Shown here: one piece after another, positions 1 through 11,482 of the stretch
How positions within the stretch are numbered: position 1 is the stretch's first letter
How the letters are laid out: every line of letters begins with the position of its first letter
NCBI GenBank assembly: GCA_027924585.1
Contig: BSBM01000050.1
Coordinates: 9,604,001 to 9,668,000 of the forward strand
DNA length: 64,000 nucleotides
Reading direction: 5' to 3'
From: Larix kaempferi
Lineage: Eukaryota; Streptophyta; Pinopsida; Pinales; Pinaceae
The notes under the pieces: model-generated
What the model was told of the DNA's origin: nothing
Seen by the model: the letters and a program-made list of their open reading frames with translations, nothing else
Database searches by the model: none
Program-made: the position numbers and the translations under genes

Positions 1-755
1 TTCATCACTCCTTTTGCCCTGTAATTTTTTTAATTCAAATTAATAATGCTAGGTTGTATATCACGATTGCTTTGATTGAACATTTATTTGATTCTTATAT
101 TGTATAATTACATTTATATTGTATAATTACATTTATTGGTTGTGTTGTTAGAGTGCTCCATTATGATTTGGATTCAATTGCATTCGTCATATTGCACACA
201 TATTGATTAATAATACTCTTTTACCCTATGGATTTGATATGGATTTTACCTGTCTGAAGTGATATGCAATGTTAACCAAGGTTTTGAAATTGTTCTATAT
301 CATTCTATGGCCTATAATTGAGCTAGCGACAAAATCATCACTTTTACTAAATGATTGGAATTGGAGAGTTCCAAAGGCCACTGGGCATTTTTCTTGGATT
401 AATTTTTTTGTGCTACTAATGAATTTTACCAAAGTTAATTAATGCCTTGAAATTTTGTATAACCAAGATCCTAGACAAGCTAACAAAACTTAATTTGAGC
501 AAAACATCACGATGTATGAGTTCTATACTTTTGCTAAAAAGTCTATTTTGTGCATAATTTCGAGTAGAGGATGATTTGACATTTTGACACCCACAGTGAT
601 TGAAAATTTTTCATCTTATCTAAGAGTACGCGGTTTTGTATGAGTTTGAATTTTTTACGATTAGATGCTAGCAAGCTATGTAGGAAAGAATAATATCTCT
701 AACAAATGAAAATTTCATTGAGAGATCAAATGATCAAGTTATTCCATTTCACAAC
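1..755. other. AT-rich stretch without recognisable gene
   Basis: No coding pattern, RNA gene or mobile-element terminus is recognisable. The only structure noticed is a short tandem duplication at about 96-133, a 19-bp unit repeated twice (TATATTGTATAATTACATT). Confidence 0.6.
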
Positions 756-1357
756 ATGGATGATGTCATGGACCCTATTGTGCCTATAAAAAATCCAACG
801 AAGTCATTGTTGAATTCATATTTTAGTGACCAACCCAGTATTTTGTGGAAGACATGGATACATTTATTGCCAATATGGTTGTTTTAAGGAAAATATTCTC
901 ACTTCAGCATCCATCAAGAACCATTTTAGGAACATTTGCTGACAAGACTCATCTTGTTTATCAAAATGAGTGTGAATCATTTTACACAAACCGATTGTTT
1001 TCTCTCTTCACTAGTTCCCAAGATCCCAAAGTTCTACATGAAGTCCTTATAGAATATGCCTACAATATTCATGTTGGGGACTCTTGATGTAATGACATTA
1101 GGATCATCAAGGCTATTGTTGATTCCTTGCAAAGTTGTATCCAGACAAACCCTTAAGATCTACATTGTGCAATATTTTGCTACATTATATTGTGCACCCT
1201 TCTCGAGTCTTGATCATTGTTTGAAGCTATAAAGACAATTCTAGAAGTTTTCATAACACTCTTGCATTGTATACAATCACAAAATGGTGTTTTGGCTTAT
1301 CTTGCTTCAGTTTCCATCTATAGCTCATTGAAGTTTTATGTAGATAGAGGACCCATA
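756..1357 (+). pseudogene. Decayed fragment of an unrecognised protein gene
   Basis: A protein-like reading frame runs from about 845 to 1357 with three in-frame stops (near 1085, 1154 and 1211) and no indel. A matching stretch from the ATG at 756 joins it after one frameshift near 840. The translation is leucine-rich and helical, with pieces such as FADKTHLVYQNECESFY and LFTSSQDPKVLHEVLIEYA, which looks like a cytosolic helical-repeat protein rather than a transposon protein. I do not recognise the family. It ends where LINE-1 ORF1 begins in the same frame, so it may be an exon into which the LINE inserted, or host sequence carried at the LINE 5' end. No splice sites were identified. Confidence 0.45.
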
Positions 1358-2247
1358 GACAATTATTTTTCAAAGTTAGAATTAGCAACTAGAGGCCCCT
1401 CATCAAAGGGACCTTTTCAACAAAACTTATGTGGTAGAGGGTTTTTCGTTCTTCTTTTTTAGAATAAGGAGGATAGGGATATTTAGAAGCAGACTGTATT
1501 CCATGGGTGTAAAATGAATGTACCTGAATAGATGGACCCTCACCTTTGATCCAGAGAAAGACATTCCTTTAGTGATTTTTGGTGTGGGTTCGACTTCCCC
1601 ATCTCCCCATACACTTTTAGAGTGATGAAGAGTTGGCTACAATAGGGAACTCTTTAGGAAAATACATAGATAATTATGAACCAAAGCTCCTATGTTTTCT
1701 AGATGCTAGAATATGCATGGAAGTGGACTTGGAAAAGGGGCTTCTGGAAGCCATTAAATTAACATGGATGGTTGGGATTGCATGCAAAAGTTGGACTAAA
1801 AGAAGCTCACATTAAAATTCAAAATATACCATGAATATGTCCATTTTGCTAAGAACTGTAATAAAGTTCCTCTTCAACAAATAGATCCAACTAAGGAAGA
1901 TGAACGGTAAAATCTTATAAGAGGGACAAAATTTGGTAGTAGTGCTCAGTCCTCATCCTCTATTATGCCCTGATATTCTAATAAGTTTCAAGCTCTTTCT
2001 AATTTGGACTATGAAGCCAAAGATGAGCAAAGAGATACAAAGCAAAATGTGGAAACCTCCACAAAATCCCATCCAAGGACTCCAGGAAAAAATGTCAAAG
2101 CCCATAACCATCCAGTTCTTGAAGAAATAGGCCTTAGGGAATCTCATCTACATGGAATTTTTGTGATGCCATTTTGAGAAGTGAATGCATATCACTCAAA
2201 GATTCCAGCTACCCCAAGTGGAATCATTACTAGGAAGAGAGCAAAGT
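1358..2247 (+). pseudogene. LINE-1 ORF1 (DUF4283-like RNA-binding protein), broken
   Basis: ORF1 proteins of plant L1 elements bind the element RNA. The start reads LATRGPSSKGPFQQN then GRGFFVLLF, typical of the DUF4283 N-terminus. After a stop near 1460 come a tryptophan-rich strand and, from 1633, IGNSLGKYID and ICMEVDLEKGLLEAIKL, the family's second half. A frameshift near 1812 leads to a zinc-knuckle remnant, YHEYVHFAKNC at about 1824-1856, in which the first cysteine pair is lost. The lysine-rich tail continues to 2247, where the solo LTR is inserted, and resumes after 3634 with GRKSAKAKGEEHAPKEK. Assigned from motif pattern. Confidence 0.72.
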
Positions 2248-3629
2248 TGTCACGTCCCCATCTTGACCCCATTGTATTAAAATGTAAATGATGTAATATT
2301 GCTATAAAATCGTGGTGAGGAGCTCAAGGCCAAGGCCCCGCCATCGATTTATTGATGCATATGGTTTACGTGCTAGCCAGACACATTGGAATTGTAAATA
2401 TGCATTTTAATATAAATACCCACAGCTAGCTATGCAATGCAACAAGAGATGGGGGCATGATATTACAAGGAATTGGGAGGGAAATATTCAAACCCTTGAG
2501 CCAATGAAGTCAAGCCAAGTGTCAATGAGAGAACCCATCAACCATCAACTACCCATGTTGACTTTGATGCCCAATCATTCATTTCTCCCAAGAGTTGGGT
2601 GAAGTAGTTAATGCCTTGGGGATTGGGGAGGTATGGTTGTCCAAAATTCGAGTATGGGCAAGCCACCCTCATGGAAAATGGTGTTTTTGCTTCTTGGGCA
2701 AGAAAACAGCCATGATTTGCTCCCTAAGCCATTACCCATGGAGGAGTTTTGCCTCTCTCACGTTTTTGAGCTGCCTAGGTGTTTTCTCTCCATGTTTTTG
2801 TGGTTTTTCCTGATTTTTCTAGCTGGGAAACAGGGCGTTTTTGTATTGCAGAGTGACTGGGAGTATGGGAGCTTGAACTGGGGTTTCAATGGGGCCATTT
2901 TGGCCATTTAGATGCCCAATATACCCATGGAAAATCGGATTGGTCCCCTATGGATGATTTTCCTTTTCACATCCCGTTTTTGGTGTGCCCATGATTTGGG
3001 AAATTCCATGGCCATCTTATTTGTAAATCACATTGCTGAGAATGGGCATCCATGCCCAGTTTGAGTTGTTGTATGTAAAATATTGTTGGGGTTGAAATGG
3101 GTTTCCATTGTTTTGTCTTGTGCTTGAGTGGAAGCATCCACAAATGAAGAGGGTTCAGATTTAGCCTGGTAAACCCAGCTATGGACTGGCTTGGCTTAAA
3201 TGCAAATGATTATTCGGCTGTGAATGAGCCTGAGAGTCCCCTTTTCCTTGTAGATATCATTCCCAGCTCGGGGGTGGTCTCTGAGTGTTGAAATAATACA
3301 AGCTGGGCAGAGACCTACGGTTGGGAGGAACGTTGCAGCAGCATAGCTAGTTGTTTGGGGCCATTTCACCATAAAGATAAGTGTCTTGCTGTCTATGCAT
3401 TTACTTCTGTAATGTTTAGATTGATGACTGTTTTTTATATGCTGTATGCTTATAAAATAATACGTGTGGATGAGTTTTTAATTCCGCTCTGCTTAGTTGT
3501 TTAAATGGCATCTGCACACTCTTAATTTTATGGCTGTGAATCTAATGACTTGGCAGAGCTTATGAAAAGCCCCATAGATTGGCATCATGTTCCCTCCCTT
3601 GCCTTGGATGGATGGGTGGGTACGTGACA
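2248..3629. mobile_element. Solo LTR inserted in LINE-1
   Basis: The 1382-bp segment begins TGTCACG and ends CGTGACA, a perfect 7-bp terminal inverted repeat of the TG...CA type expected for LTRs. Flanking 5-mers are AAAGT (2243-2247) and AAATT (3630-3634), a target duplication with one difference. LINE-1 ORF1 coding sequence stops at the left junction and resumes at the right one. A TATA-like TATAAATACC lies near 2411. No primer site, coding frame or second LTR is present, so a solo LTR left by recombination fits best. Its family and strand are unknown. Confidence 0.72.
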
Positions 3630-3862
3630 AAATTTGCAGTAAGAGGATGAAATGGAAGAATCTAAAGAAGAAAGACTACCACAAAAAATCCAGGGAGGAA
3701 ATCAGCTAAAGCAAAGGGGGAAGAGCATGCTCCAAAAGAAAAGGTCACGGGCTTGGAGAAAACACTGGAGATCAATGGATATAATAAAATAAATCTAGAT
3801 ATTCCAAGCAAAAGGAAACTAGAACATGAAGAGGAGGTATGAACCCTTCCATCCAGTGGATA

Positions 3863-4620
3863 ATGAAATTGGTCTCCTTGAATTGTAAAGGAATGGCGAG
3901 TATAAGTAAAGTAAAAGTAGTGAAGAATCTAACCAAAGAAGAAATGCCTTCCATCTCACTAATACAATAGACAAAAATGGAAGTAGAAGAAGCTTTAAGT
4001 TCAGTATTAATGGTTTGGAAACAAAGTGAAGGGGTAGATATTAGTGGTGAAGAAGCCACAGGAGGAATTGCTACCTTCTTGGACAACAAAATGTATAGGA
4101 AAATAGAACAGGTGGAAATGAAACATTAGATAATGGCTGGTTTGGAAAATGAGGAAACAAAAGAAGAATATCCAATGTATACAGCCTAGTTAGATATGGA
4201 GATAAAGTTGAGTTCCATAGATCCCTATGCACTCTTAGAAATAAGGATATTACCCATAAAATCATTATGAAAAGGGATTTCAACACCTCAATCTCCCATA
4301 AGGAGGAAAAAGGGGGCGATCCAATAAAAGATGTCTTTGGGGAATACATGGAGGACTTAATCTCATATTGGGACCTACTAGACATTGTACCCAAGAAAGG
4401 TTTGTATACTTGGTCTCATCATAGGTATGGACCAAGTCATATCCTCGCAAGATTAGACAGGTGCTTGGTCCATAGTTCCTTTCTTCTTGATCAAATCTCC
4501 TTTAAGTCTAAAATTATTCCCCATGTAGTCTCAAATCACAAGCCTGTATGCCTAATCACTTAGGAGGATCCGGATTTGAGCCTTATTCCTTTCCTATTTA
4601 ATCCTTTATGGTTGCAAGAG
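3863..4620 (+). pseudogene. LINE-1 ORF2 endonuclease domain, broken
   Basis: This is the apurinic-type endonuclease that nicks target DNA to start LINE reverse transcription. The frame opens at the ATG at 3863 with MKLVSLNCKGMAS, the usual N-terminal motif (normally WNxRG). A stop interrupts the LIQxTK catalytic-glutamate motif near 3967, removing the glutamate. The second half, from about 4267, is in another frame and reads RDFNTSISHKEE (the GDFN motif with G changed) through LARLDRCLVH to SNHKPVCLI, where the SDH motif has become SNH. Loss of several catalytic positions makes this copy inactive. Confidence 0.78.
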
Positions 4621-6950
4621 AAATAAGTCATTGGTATAATACAGACAGTTTGGAACAATCTAATTTAAGGGTTATCTACCATTGTGTGGGAATCTAAGTT
4701 GAGGGCTATGAAGAGAGAATGAAAAAGTTTGGCTTAAACTCAGTACAAGTCGCCTCAAGTTGAAGAAACAAAATTCAAATTGAGTTGGAGAATCTTCAAG
4801 CGAGAATGGAAAACCAACATATCACAAGAGAGTTGCTACAAGAAGAACAAGGGTTGAGTAAAAAAATACATTAGAATTTTAAGCAAGAAGAGTAGGTGCG
4901 GTGCTTAAAGTTAAGAACTTTGGCTAGTAGTTGTGAATAGAAACACACTTTATTTCCATAAACAAGCAAGAGGCATAATTTAGAGAAATACAATAAAATA
5001 AATGCAAATCTCTAAGGGAAATAAACTAATTGATTTTAATGATATTAAGGAGGAAATTTTAAAACATTTTAAAGAAGCGCATACAAAAAATGGCAGTCAT
5101 AGGAAATAAGATATAGAAAGAATGTTGGAAAATATCCCTAGTCTGATTAGTGAGGAAGTTAATTGTTTCCTCGAAAAGGTAATTTCATAGAAAGAAATAA
5201 TTGATTCCATTTGGAGCTTAGATCCAGACAAAGTCCCAATACCAGACAGATTCATTATCACTTATTCAAGGCATGTTGGTATATTGTTAGAATTGATCTA
5301 TGGAAAATGCTCAACCGAACTAGAGGAAAAGAGAAAATTTGAGGAGCCACTAATTCTTGCTTTATAGCCTTGGTTCTGAAGGGATTAAGATCTTCTTCTC
5401 TTTCTTGGCATCAACCTATCTCATTGTGTAATGTAACATATTATATCTTAACCAAAATTATGGCCTCCAGGGTTAAAAAATCCTTCCACAACTCATTTTA
5501 GAGAATCAAGGTGGCTTCATAGTAAAGAGACAAATCACAGACAATATAATTTTGGTTCAGGAATCCATTCATTCAAGATTTAGTGGGGGGTAAAGAGATG
5601 GTAGCAAATATTGATCTTACAAATGCACTTGATAATGTTAGACACAACTTCATTTTCTTTGTTATGGAAAATTTTGGATTTTCCCAAAAATTTATTAGAT
5701 GGGTCAAAGCATGCATAGGGAGACTATGGATCATTCTTCTTGTTAATGGTAGACCATTCTCTTTCTTCCAAAGCTTTAGAGGAATTAGACAAGGGTGTCC
5801 ACTTTCCCCCTTTATTTATATTATTATGGTGGAGGCTCTTAGTAGAAATTTGGACCATGAAATGGAAGAGGGGAGGTAGGAACGTATTTTAATCACTTTA
5901 GGAGTCAAGGCTATTAACCATGCCCAATTTGTAGATGAAACACTTTCCCCTGGAGGATCCTCTACTACAAATGATTTGGGATTTAAGTATGTTCTCGACT
6001 CCTTTATTGAAGCATCAGGTGGATAGGTAAATTCAGATAAAAGTAAAATCTTTTGTTGGAATACCTCCCCAAGACTAATGCATGGTATTTCTCGAATACT
6101 TGGATTTGAATGGAAATCCTCCCAATTCTCCTTTAAATATCTTGGAGCTCCCATCTCCATCAAGCTTCCAAATTCTCCAAATTTGGGCACATGTTCTACA
6201 GAAAATAAATATCAAAATGCAAGGGTGGGGGGTGCAATGGCTAAATCTAGTAGGAAAAATTATCCTCATCAAATCAGTATTATCTTCTCTCCCTCTAATT
6301 AATATTATGTTATTTTCTTCTAGCTCCAATTAATATTATGAATTTTATTGCTAAGGAGATTCATAGATTCTTGTGGCAAGGAAGGAAATTGAATGAAAAA
6401 AGAATTCATCTTATTAACTGGGAGTTAGGCAGAGCTCCTATTGAACACGAAGGAGTTAGTATTAAAGATCTGAGATTGATGAATTTGGCTCTAGGAGCTA
6501 GATTGGTTTGGAGACTTATCATAGGGAAAAAATACTGGTGGAAATCTAGCATAAAAAAAATTATATTTTAGAGAGAGAAAAATTAGATACATTGATGGGG
6601 GAAATTGGCCGAAAGGGAGAGGCTCGGGTATTTGGTAGCTTTGTAAAGCGGCAAGTCCATTAATCCAAGGCAACACTTTTGGATTCCAAGAGATGGGACA
6701 AAAATTGACTCATGGGAAGACAATATCTTGGAGAGAGCCCTCTTAGCCACTAAATCAAGATTGAGTGAGCTTATAATATAGATGAATTATAGAGGAATCG
6801 AGACCCTTTCTGACATTTCTGAATGGAATGGAACTAGTCAATGGGAAAAAATGTAAGAAAGTGACTGTGCCAGATCATCTCCATATGTAATACACCTCTA
6901 TGCTCTCTCTCCTTTAGGGTGCAACTCCTCTCAGCATCCAAAACAATGAT
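4621..6950 (+). pseudogene. LINE-1 ORF2 reverse transcriptase, broken
   Basis: The linker at 4621-5580 is riddled with stops but retains the pre-RT pattern with DPDKVPIPD near 5221. The palm is clear at 5583-5879: NIDLTNALDNVRHNF, then GIRQGCPLSPFIYIIMVEAL. The catalytic box reads FVDE at about 5928-5939 instead of FADD, so the second aspartate is lost. The thumb region at 6338-6571 contains RFLWQGRKLNEKRIHLINW. Frames change several times. Confidence 0.8.
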
Positions 6951-8106
6951 ACTAGAGGATGGAGAAAGAAATGGGTATTCTCGATCAATGAAATATATAA
7001 GGTTCTCTTGCATAATAAGTTGCTTCCCCCTTCATCAAGACTATGGAACGCTTATGGACTCCAAATTGCATTCCCAAAATTAATGTATTATGTTGGGTGT
7101 TATCTCATAGGAAGATACTAACAAACATAAAATATTCAAAAAAGAAATATATATGGGCCCTTCCAATGTGTTTTGTGCAAAAAAAAAGAGGAAACAATAA
7201 ATCATTTAGATATGGAATGTGAATATGCTGCAAAAGTATGGGAAGAAATGATGGTATATATGGAATAGAAAATCATGCTTCCTCAACATTGGTATTATCT
7301 TTTTAGATATCGGAAGCAGTACCACCTTGGAATCCTTTAAAACAAGGTGGGTTTGAGTATATTTTGGATGGTAATGCCCAAATTTATTTGTTGGAAGATC
7401 TGGATCTAGAAACAATGCCATCTTCAATTCTATTTCTTTTTTTCCCTCCGGTGAGAAATTATATTACATCCAAAGCGATGATGTTTGAGACCCTTAAAAT
7501 GTGAGGCACTTAAGAGATCAACTCAGAGAATCTCATAGTGCAAGAGTGAAATATATATTCGGTGGGAGCCCCCCTAAGTCCAAATGTACCTCCCTCAAAC
7601 CACAATCTCCTCTATGATGGAAAATTTATACGGTTGAGTCAGAATTCCAATCTTGGATAAGCTACTAGAATATACAAAATTTATTATTTAATGGGGCATC
7701 GAAGGAAAATCCATGGCTATAAGTGCCAGGGGGGTCCTTAATCGATCTCAAAGGAAGTATAGAATACACTTACTCTTAGGGAATTGGAGTCACTACCAAC
7801 AATATGGCAGAAGCATAGGCCCTCCTCCTTAAACAAAAGGTAATGAAGGAAATTATCTTTGGTGATTCCTTATTCATTATAAAACAAGTACAAAAATAGG
7901 ATAATCAAGGAAGAATCCCTACTTAGCATAATATTACAATGAATTATATGGAACATTATCATCTTAATGAAGTGTAACTCTTCCACATCAAACATCATAA
8001 CAATAGGCTTACATATGGTAGGGAAAATGAAGTTTCATACTTGGAAAAGGGAGTCCTCGTAAAAAATGGGGACCCCCCTTCTCCCAAGATGGGATGGTTT
8101 ATATGA
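6951..8106 (+). pseudogene. LINE-1 ORF2 C-terminus: zf-RVT-like region and RNase H
   Basis: At about 7050-7260 the translation gives KINVLCWVLSHRKILTNI followed by HLDMECEYAAKVWEEM, the zf-RVT-type segment downstream of plant LINE reverse transcriptases. From about 7690 an RNase H domain follows: FNGASKENPW (normally FDGAS, so the first aspartate is asparagine), GIGVTTNNMAEA and IIFGDSLFIIKQV. It ends near a TGA at 8104. Stops and frame changes are frequent. RNase H would degrade the RNA strand of the RNA-DNA hybrid. Confidence 0.7.
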
Positions 8107-8187
8107 CCCAAATATAATTAAATCCAAGAATAACTAGACATAACTCAAGGTAGGTGGCAACCAACTGCAAGGATCAAGCATGCATAC

Positions 8188-8416
8188 TATTGAAAAACAC
8201 AATGATATTGAGAGGGGGGGTGAATCAATATCATGCACAGTTTAAACTTTTCTTATTTCATCAATCATATATTGTTATGCATTCACCATCAATCATAAAC
8301 AATATAAATAAATACAAGAGTGTAAACAATATATTTATGAGAATTCAATGAATCATTTTGATAAAAATCACAAGTATTTTTACATCAATATTTTCAGCTC
8401 CAACTGAAAGGGATCT
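8188..8416 (-). repeat. Copia-1 3' LTR, first part
   Basis: This 229-bp stretch matches 40395-40618 base for base over long runs, for example the G-rich block followed by TGAATC and the run ATTCAATGAATC. It is cut at 8416 by gypsy-1, and the LTR resumes at 23335. The uninterrupted 5' LTR copy shows the unoccupied form of the insertion point near 40619. Confidence 0.85.
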
Positions 8417-9426
8417 TGTTATAGGTCAAATCTGCACTTCTCCGTCCGTGATCACATTAAGCTGTCGATCACACAAAAGGACAACATTGATTGAAGAGCA
8501 AGATTTCCCTAGATGATGCATGGACTTGATTTTCCCCTCGGCAGCTGACAAAACCCTGTTTTACCCTATCTTTTGACATGTGCGCTACCCTACAGGCATC
8601 ATAGTAGCGCATTTCTGGGAATGTGCCCTACTCTACAAGCATAATAGTAGCGCACACCTGCTAGTATGCCCTACTTTGCTTAAGCAAACTAGCGCACACC
8701 TTAAAAAAAATCATGCAAACACTGGTTGTAAAGCAGTGAAGTTGCATATTGTGCGCTACTCTACTGTGAAATACCCGCGCACATCTTAAAAAGTAATCAA
8801 AAATATATTAATTTGACGAATTGGGATCAGTTGAAGTTGGTTTTACAACTTCCCAATAAAACTACCTCTCGATCCAAACTGCCTACCTTGTCCCATAAAT
8901 ACAAGGGGGATAGATGAGAGGAGGGCGGAAGAAACTATGCATTAAGGGTTGTTACGCTGGAGGAATTCCAAAGTTAGTGTGAAGAGCAAGAGCCCGAGAT
9001 CCGGTTGCACAAGCACTCTGAATGATAAGGTATACTTGTACTAATTATTTGCTTTTGACAATAAAGGTTGAAACGCCCTTCCTGTCCCAATCAAATGTCT
9101 AATGGATTGCATATTTGTTTGGATTAAATGCTTGATTGTAATTGATGTCTAAATTGTATTTCAATTTCATCATTGTTATATCAGTCAAGATACACTGAGG
9201 AAGGTATCTTTGTATTGCAAGTTCGTCAAACAGAAGATCAAGTGGAAGATCGATCGAAGGAGCGAGTGAAAGCTAGGATCGAACTTCATTAATAAGGTAT
9301 GCCTTCAAGGACCTTGATCTCTTTCTTTTTGTAGAAGCCTATGTAATATGATCAATGTGTTTACCTGTCACCCCAGAAGTTGGTAGTGTCCCTCTCCTCG
9401 CTATAGGGTAGATTTCTAGAACAACA
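8417..9426 (+). repeat. Gypsy-1 5' LTR
   Basis: The 1010-bp LTR is nearly identical to 22311-23329, with scattered substitutions. It opens TGTTATAGGTCAAATC and closes AGAACAACA. A TATA-like CCATAAATACAAGG near 8893 may mark the promoter. It carries four short palindromes (separate entry). Confidence 0.92.
8581..8785 (+). repeat. Four hairpins with GTAGCGCA arms in gypsy-1 5' LTR
   Basis: Units at about 8581-8611 (TGCGCTAC ... GTAGCGCA, perfect arms), 8622-8656 (TGTGCCCTACT ... AGTAGCGCACA, one mismatch), 8664-8699 (with an inner perfect palindrome TTTGCTTAAGCAAA) and 8751-8785 (TGTGCGC ... GCGCACA). Similar units lie in the leader, inside the antisense gene and in the 3' LTR. Function is unknown. 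Confidence 0.8.
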
Positions 9427-9429
9427 GAC

Positions 9430-9447
9430 TGGCAACTTCGGTGGGGA
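9430..9447 (+). promoter_or_regulatory. Gypsy-1 primer-binding site (candidate)
   Basis: Three bases after the LTR end comes TGGCAACTTCGGTGGGGA, an 18-mer starting TGG as expected for pairing with a tRNA CCA end. Gypsy-2 has the related TGGCGACTCCGCTAAGGA at the same place. It is not the initiator Met site used by the copia elements here. The tRNA was not identified. Confidence 0.65.
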
Positions 9448-11482
9448 CCAGTTGTTTTCTGTTATAGGAGACTCATTTAACTTTCCTTCCAATACTTTTT
9501 AATCTTTTTTATCCTTGAGAGGCTCTGTAGGTCACTTGTACCTGCTTTCCCTTGCTTGACCCATCCCAGTTGGAAGTTTTAGAGACTTTTTTCAGTCCTC
9601 CTCTGACATGTGTGCTAGTCTCCTATACACACAGTAGCGCATACCTGATGATGAGTGCCACTTTATCTACTATACAGTAGGGCACATCTCCCAGTGTGCG
9701 CTGGTTTACTAGACAGTAGCGCATACCCCTGTAACTCTCTGCTTGCTGTAGGGTTTTGATTTGCACTTGTTTGGTTTGATGTCTAGTCTCTTGCCTTGCT
9801 TTCCTAACTGATCTTTGAGGTCTTTATGCCCTTATTGAGTCTTGGTTGCCTCTCCTAAATCCCTTACGCCATATTTTGCTTGCTTGAGTACTTTTCAGGT
9901 GTCTTGTTGTTTGTGACCCTTTTTTGGAGACCGTGCTTTGTTCCTAGTTGGACATAGCTACATTCATGTACCCTAGATGCTTGTTGCAGGCATACAAACC
10001 TTTGTTGTTTGTTGCAACACTAAGCACACTTTGACGGTGTCTTGGCCTTTGTTTTGGGGTTTGACCCTAGGTTGGAGTCCTTAGGGTGTTTTCAAAATCT
10101 TTTTGAGTCCAAACATTTCTTGATTGCTTTGTCAGTTTCAGTTTCAAGTAAGTTGAAGTCTTTTAGTTTGCTTCCATTTGATTCTTTGTGATTGTAAGGC
10201 CATCTTTGGTTTGCTTGCCTACCATTAGCTTGGCTTAGTGCTCTTTAGGGTTCTTGATGCTTTGGAGTAACCGTTGAGGTGTATCTTTCCTTTTGAAGCA
10301 TCTCTTATCCTTCTTTTCTTTTCACTTTGGCTTCCAAGCCCAAAGCTTTTTCCTTTGAAAAAACATTGTAGGACAAGTCTTCATCAAATCATCGATTTGT
10401 TTGTTGTGAACCTTAGAGTTTCTTTTCCTTACTTACATTGCTTTTTTTTCAGGTCTTACTTGCTTCCATTTTCAAGTTCTTTTTCTTTTAAGTATATCAG
10501 AAAAAGCAAAAAATGAGTTTGGTAGTTTAAAGTAGTAAGGCTTATGATCATTTCGAAGTAGCATAGTTTACTTTGTTGTGAATTTGAAAAGAAAAGAAAA
10601 AAGAGATTTTTTTTTGGTTTGCTTAGTTTTCATTTTGGAAAGAGCATAAACGGAAAAAGGAAAAAGAGTGTTTTTGTTGCTTTCAAAGTTATTTCTTTTG
10701 CACTTTACTTTCTCAAACCATTTCCACACAATGCACTACCCCGTTGAGTAAAAAGTTGCCTTAAAAAGAATTTTCATAAAATAAATTAGAAACATTTTCT
10801 TTTTAGGAATACACGACACCAACTAGCTTAGGCTAGAGTTTCGAGCTTAAAACACCTTAAACTGCTCGGAACTAGTTTCATCACGCAAAAATCGTAATAC
10901 AACTTTCATTTAGGTAAACCCATATATATCAAATAACCCTGGGATGCTCTACTCAAACCAAAGTTAAGCACGAGGCCGTGGAAGATCGGAATTGTTGAGG
11001 ATAACCCCCTCACTTTCCTTTTGACCATAAACCAGAGTCGATTCGCGTACGGGGGTCCTTTCGAACTTCGGGCTTTGCTACCCTGCCCATGCGTTTTGAC
11101 TAGGCTGACAACTGTCCCCCCATGATATTTCGTATGTATGGTAGCCTTAGTATCAGACCTTTAGGATCCTACACAGGTAGAGTAGGAGGTTATTCCCATT
11201 TCACCTAGGACAGGCGTGGAAGGTAACCCTCTGGAAATACTCTCGGGAAAGTGGTTTGGTGATTCAAGTGCTTGCACCCAATGGACCTCCAGTGGATGCC
11301 ATGAAACTGACCGTCAGTACTCTGTTAGTCTATTCTGGGCCCTAATCATCCTAGAGTTACTTCCGAGAGTATTTTCTATCCATTTGATTGGTTTGATTAC
11401 TTGGGATTTTTTAGTGGTATGCTGTTTGCCCCTTAGTCTTAGTGGCCACTAGGTTTTTACTTAGTGTTATTTTTATATAATT
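9448..11482 (+). other. Gypsy-1 untranslated leader with three more hairpins
   Basis: About 2 kb without a convincing coding frame. At 9608-9727 lie three further palindromes of the LTR type: TGTGCTAG ... AGTAGCGCATA, GTGCCACT ... AGTAGGGCAC and TGTGCGCT ... AGTAGCGCATA. The rest is T-rich, with low-complexity purine stretches near 10500-10800. Long leaders are usual in Tat-like elements and may carry packaging signals, but none can be shown here. Confidence 0.6.

Larger units (their letters stand above)
1358..8187 (+). mobile_element. LINE-1: degenerate L1-like non-LTR retrotransposon
   Basis: The order is ORF1 with a DUF4283-like domain and zinc knuckle (1358-2247), a solo LTR insertion (2248-3629), then ORF2 with endonuclease, reverse transcriptase, zf-RVT-like region and RNase H (3863-8106). 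This is the standard plant L1 domain order. Every domain carries stops or frameshifts. The 3' end is not seen, because copia-1 begins at 8188 in or just after the ORF2 tail. Whether the LINE resumes to the right of copia-1 at 43547 is unclear. The 5' boundary near 1358 is inferred from where the DUF4283-type sequence starts. Confidence 0.8.

Noticed and set aside
8670-8685. Perfect 14-bp palindrome TTTGCTTAAGCAAA as a separate operator site
   Set aside because: It lies within one of the LTR hairpins and is also in the 3' LTR, so it is treated as part of that structure.
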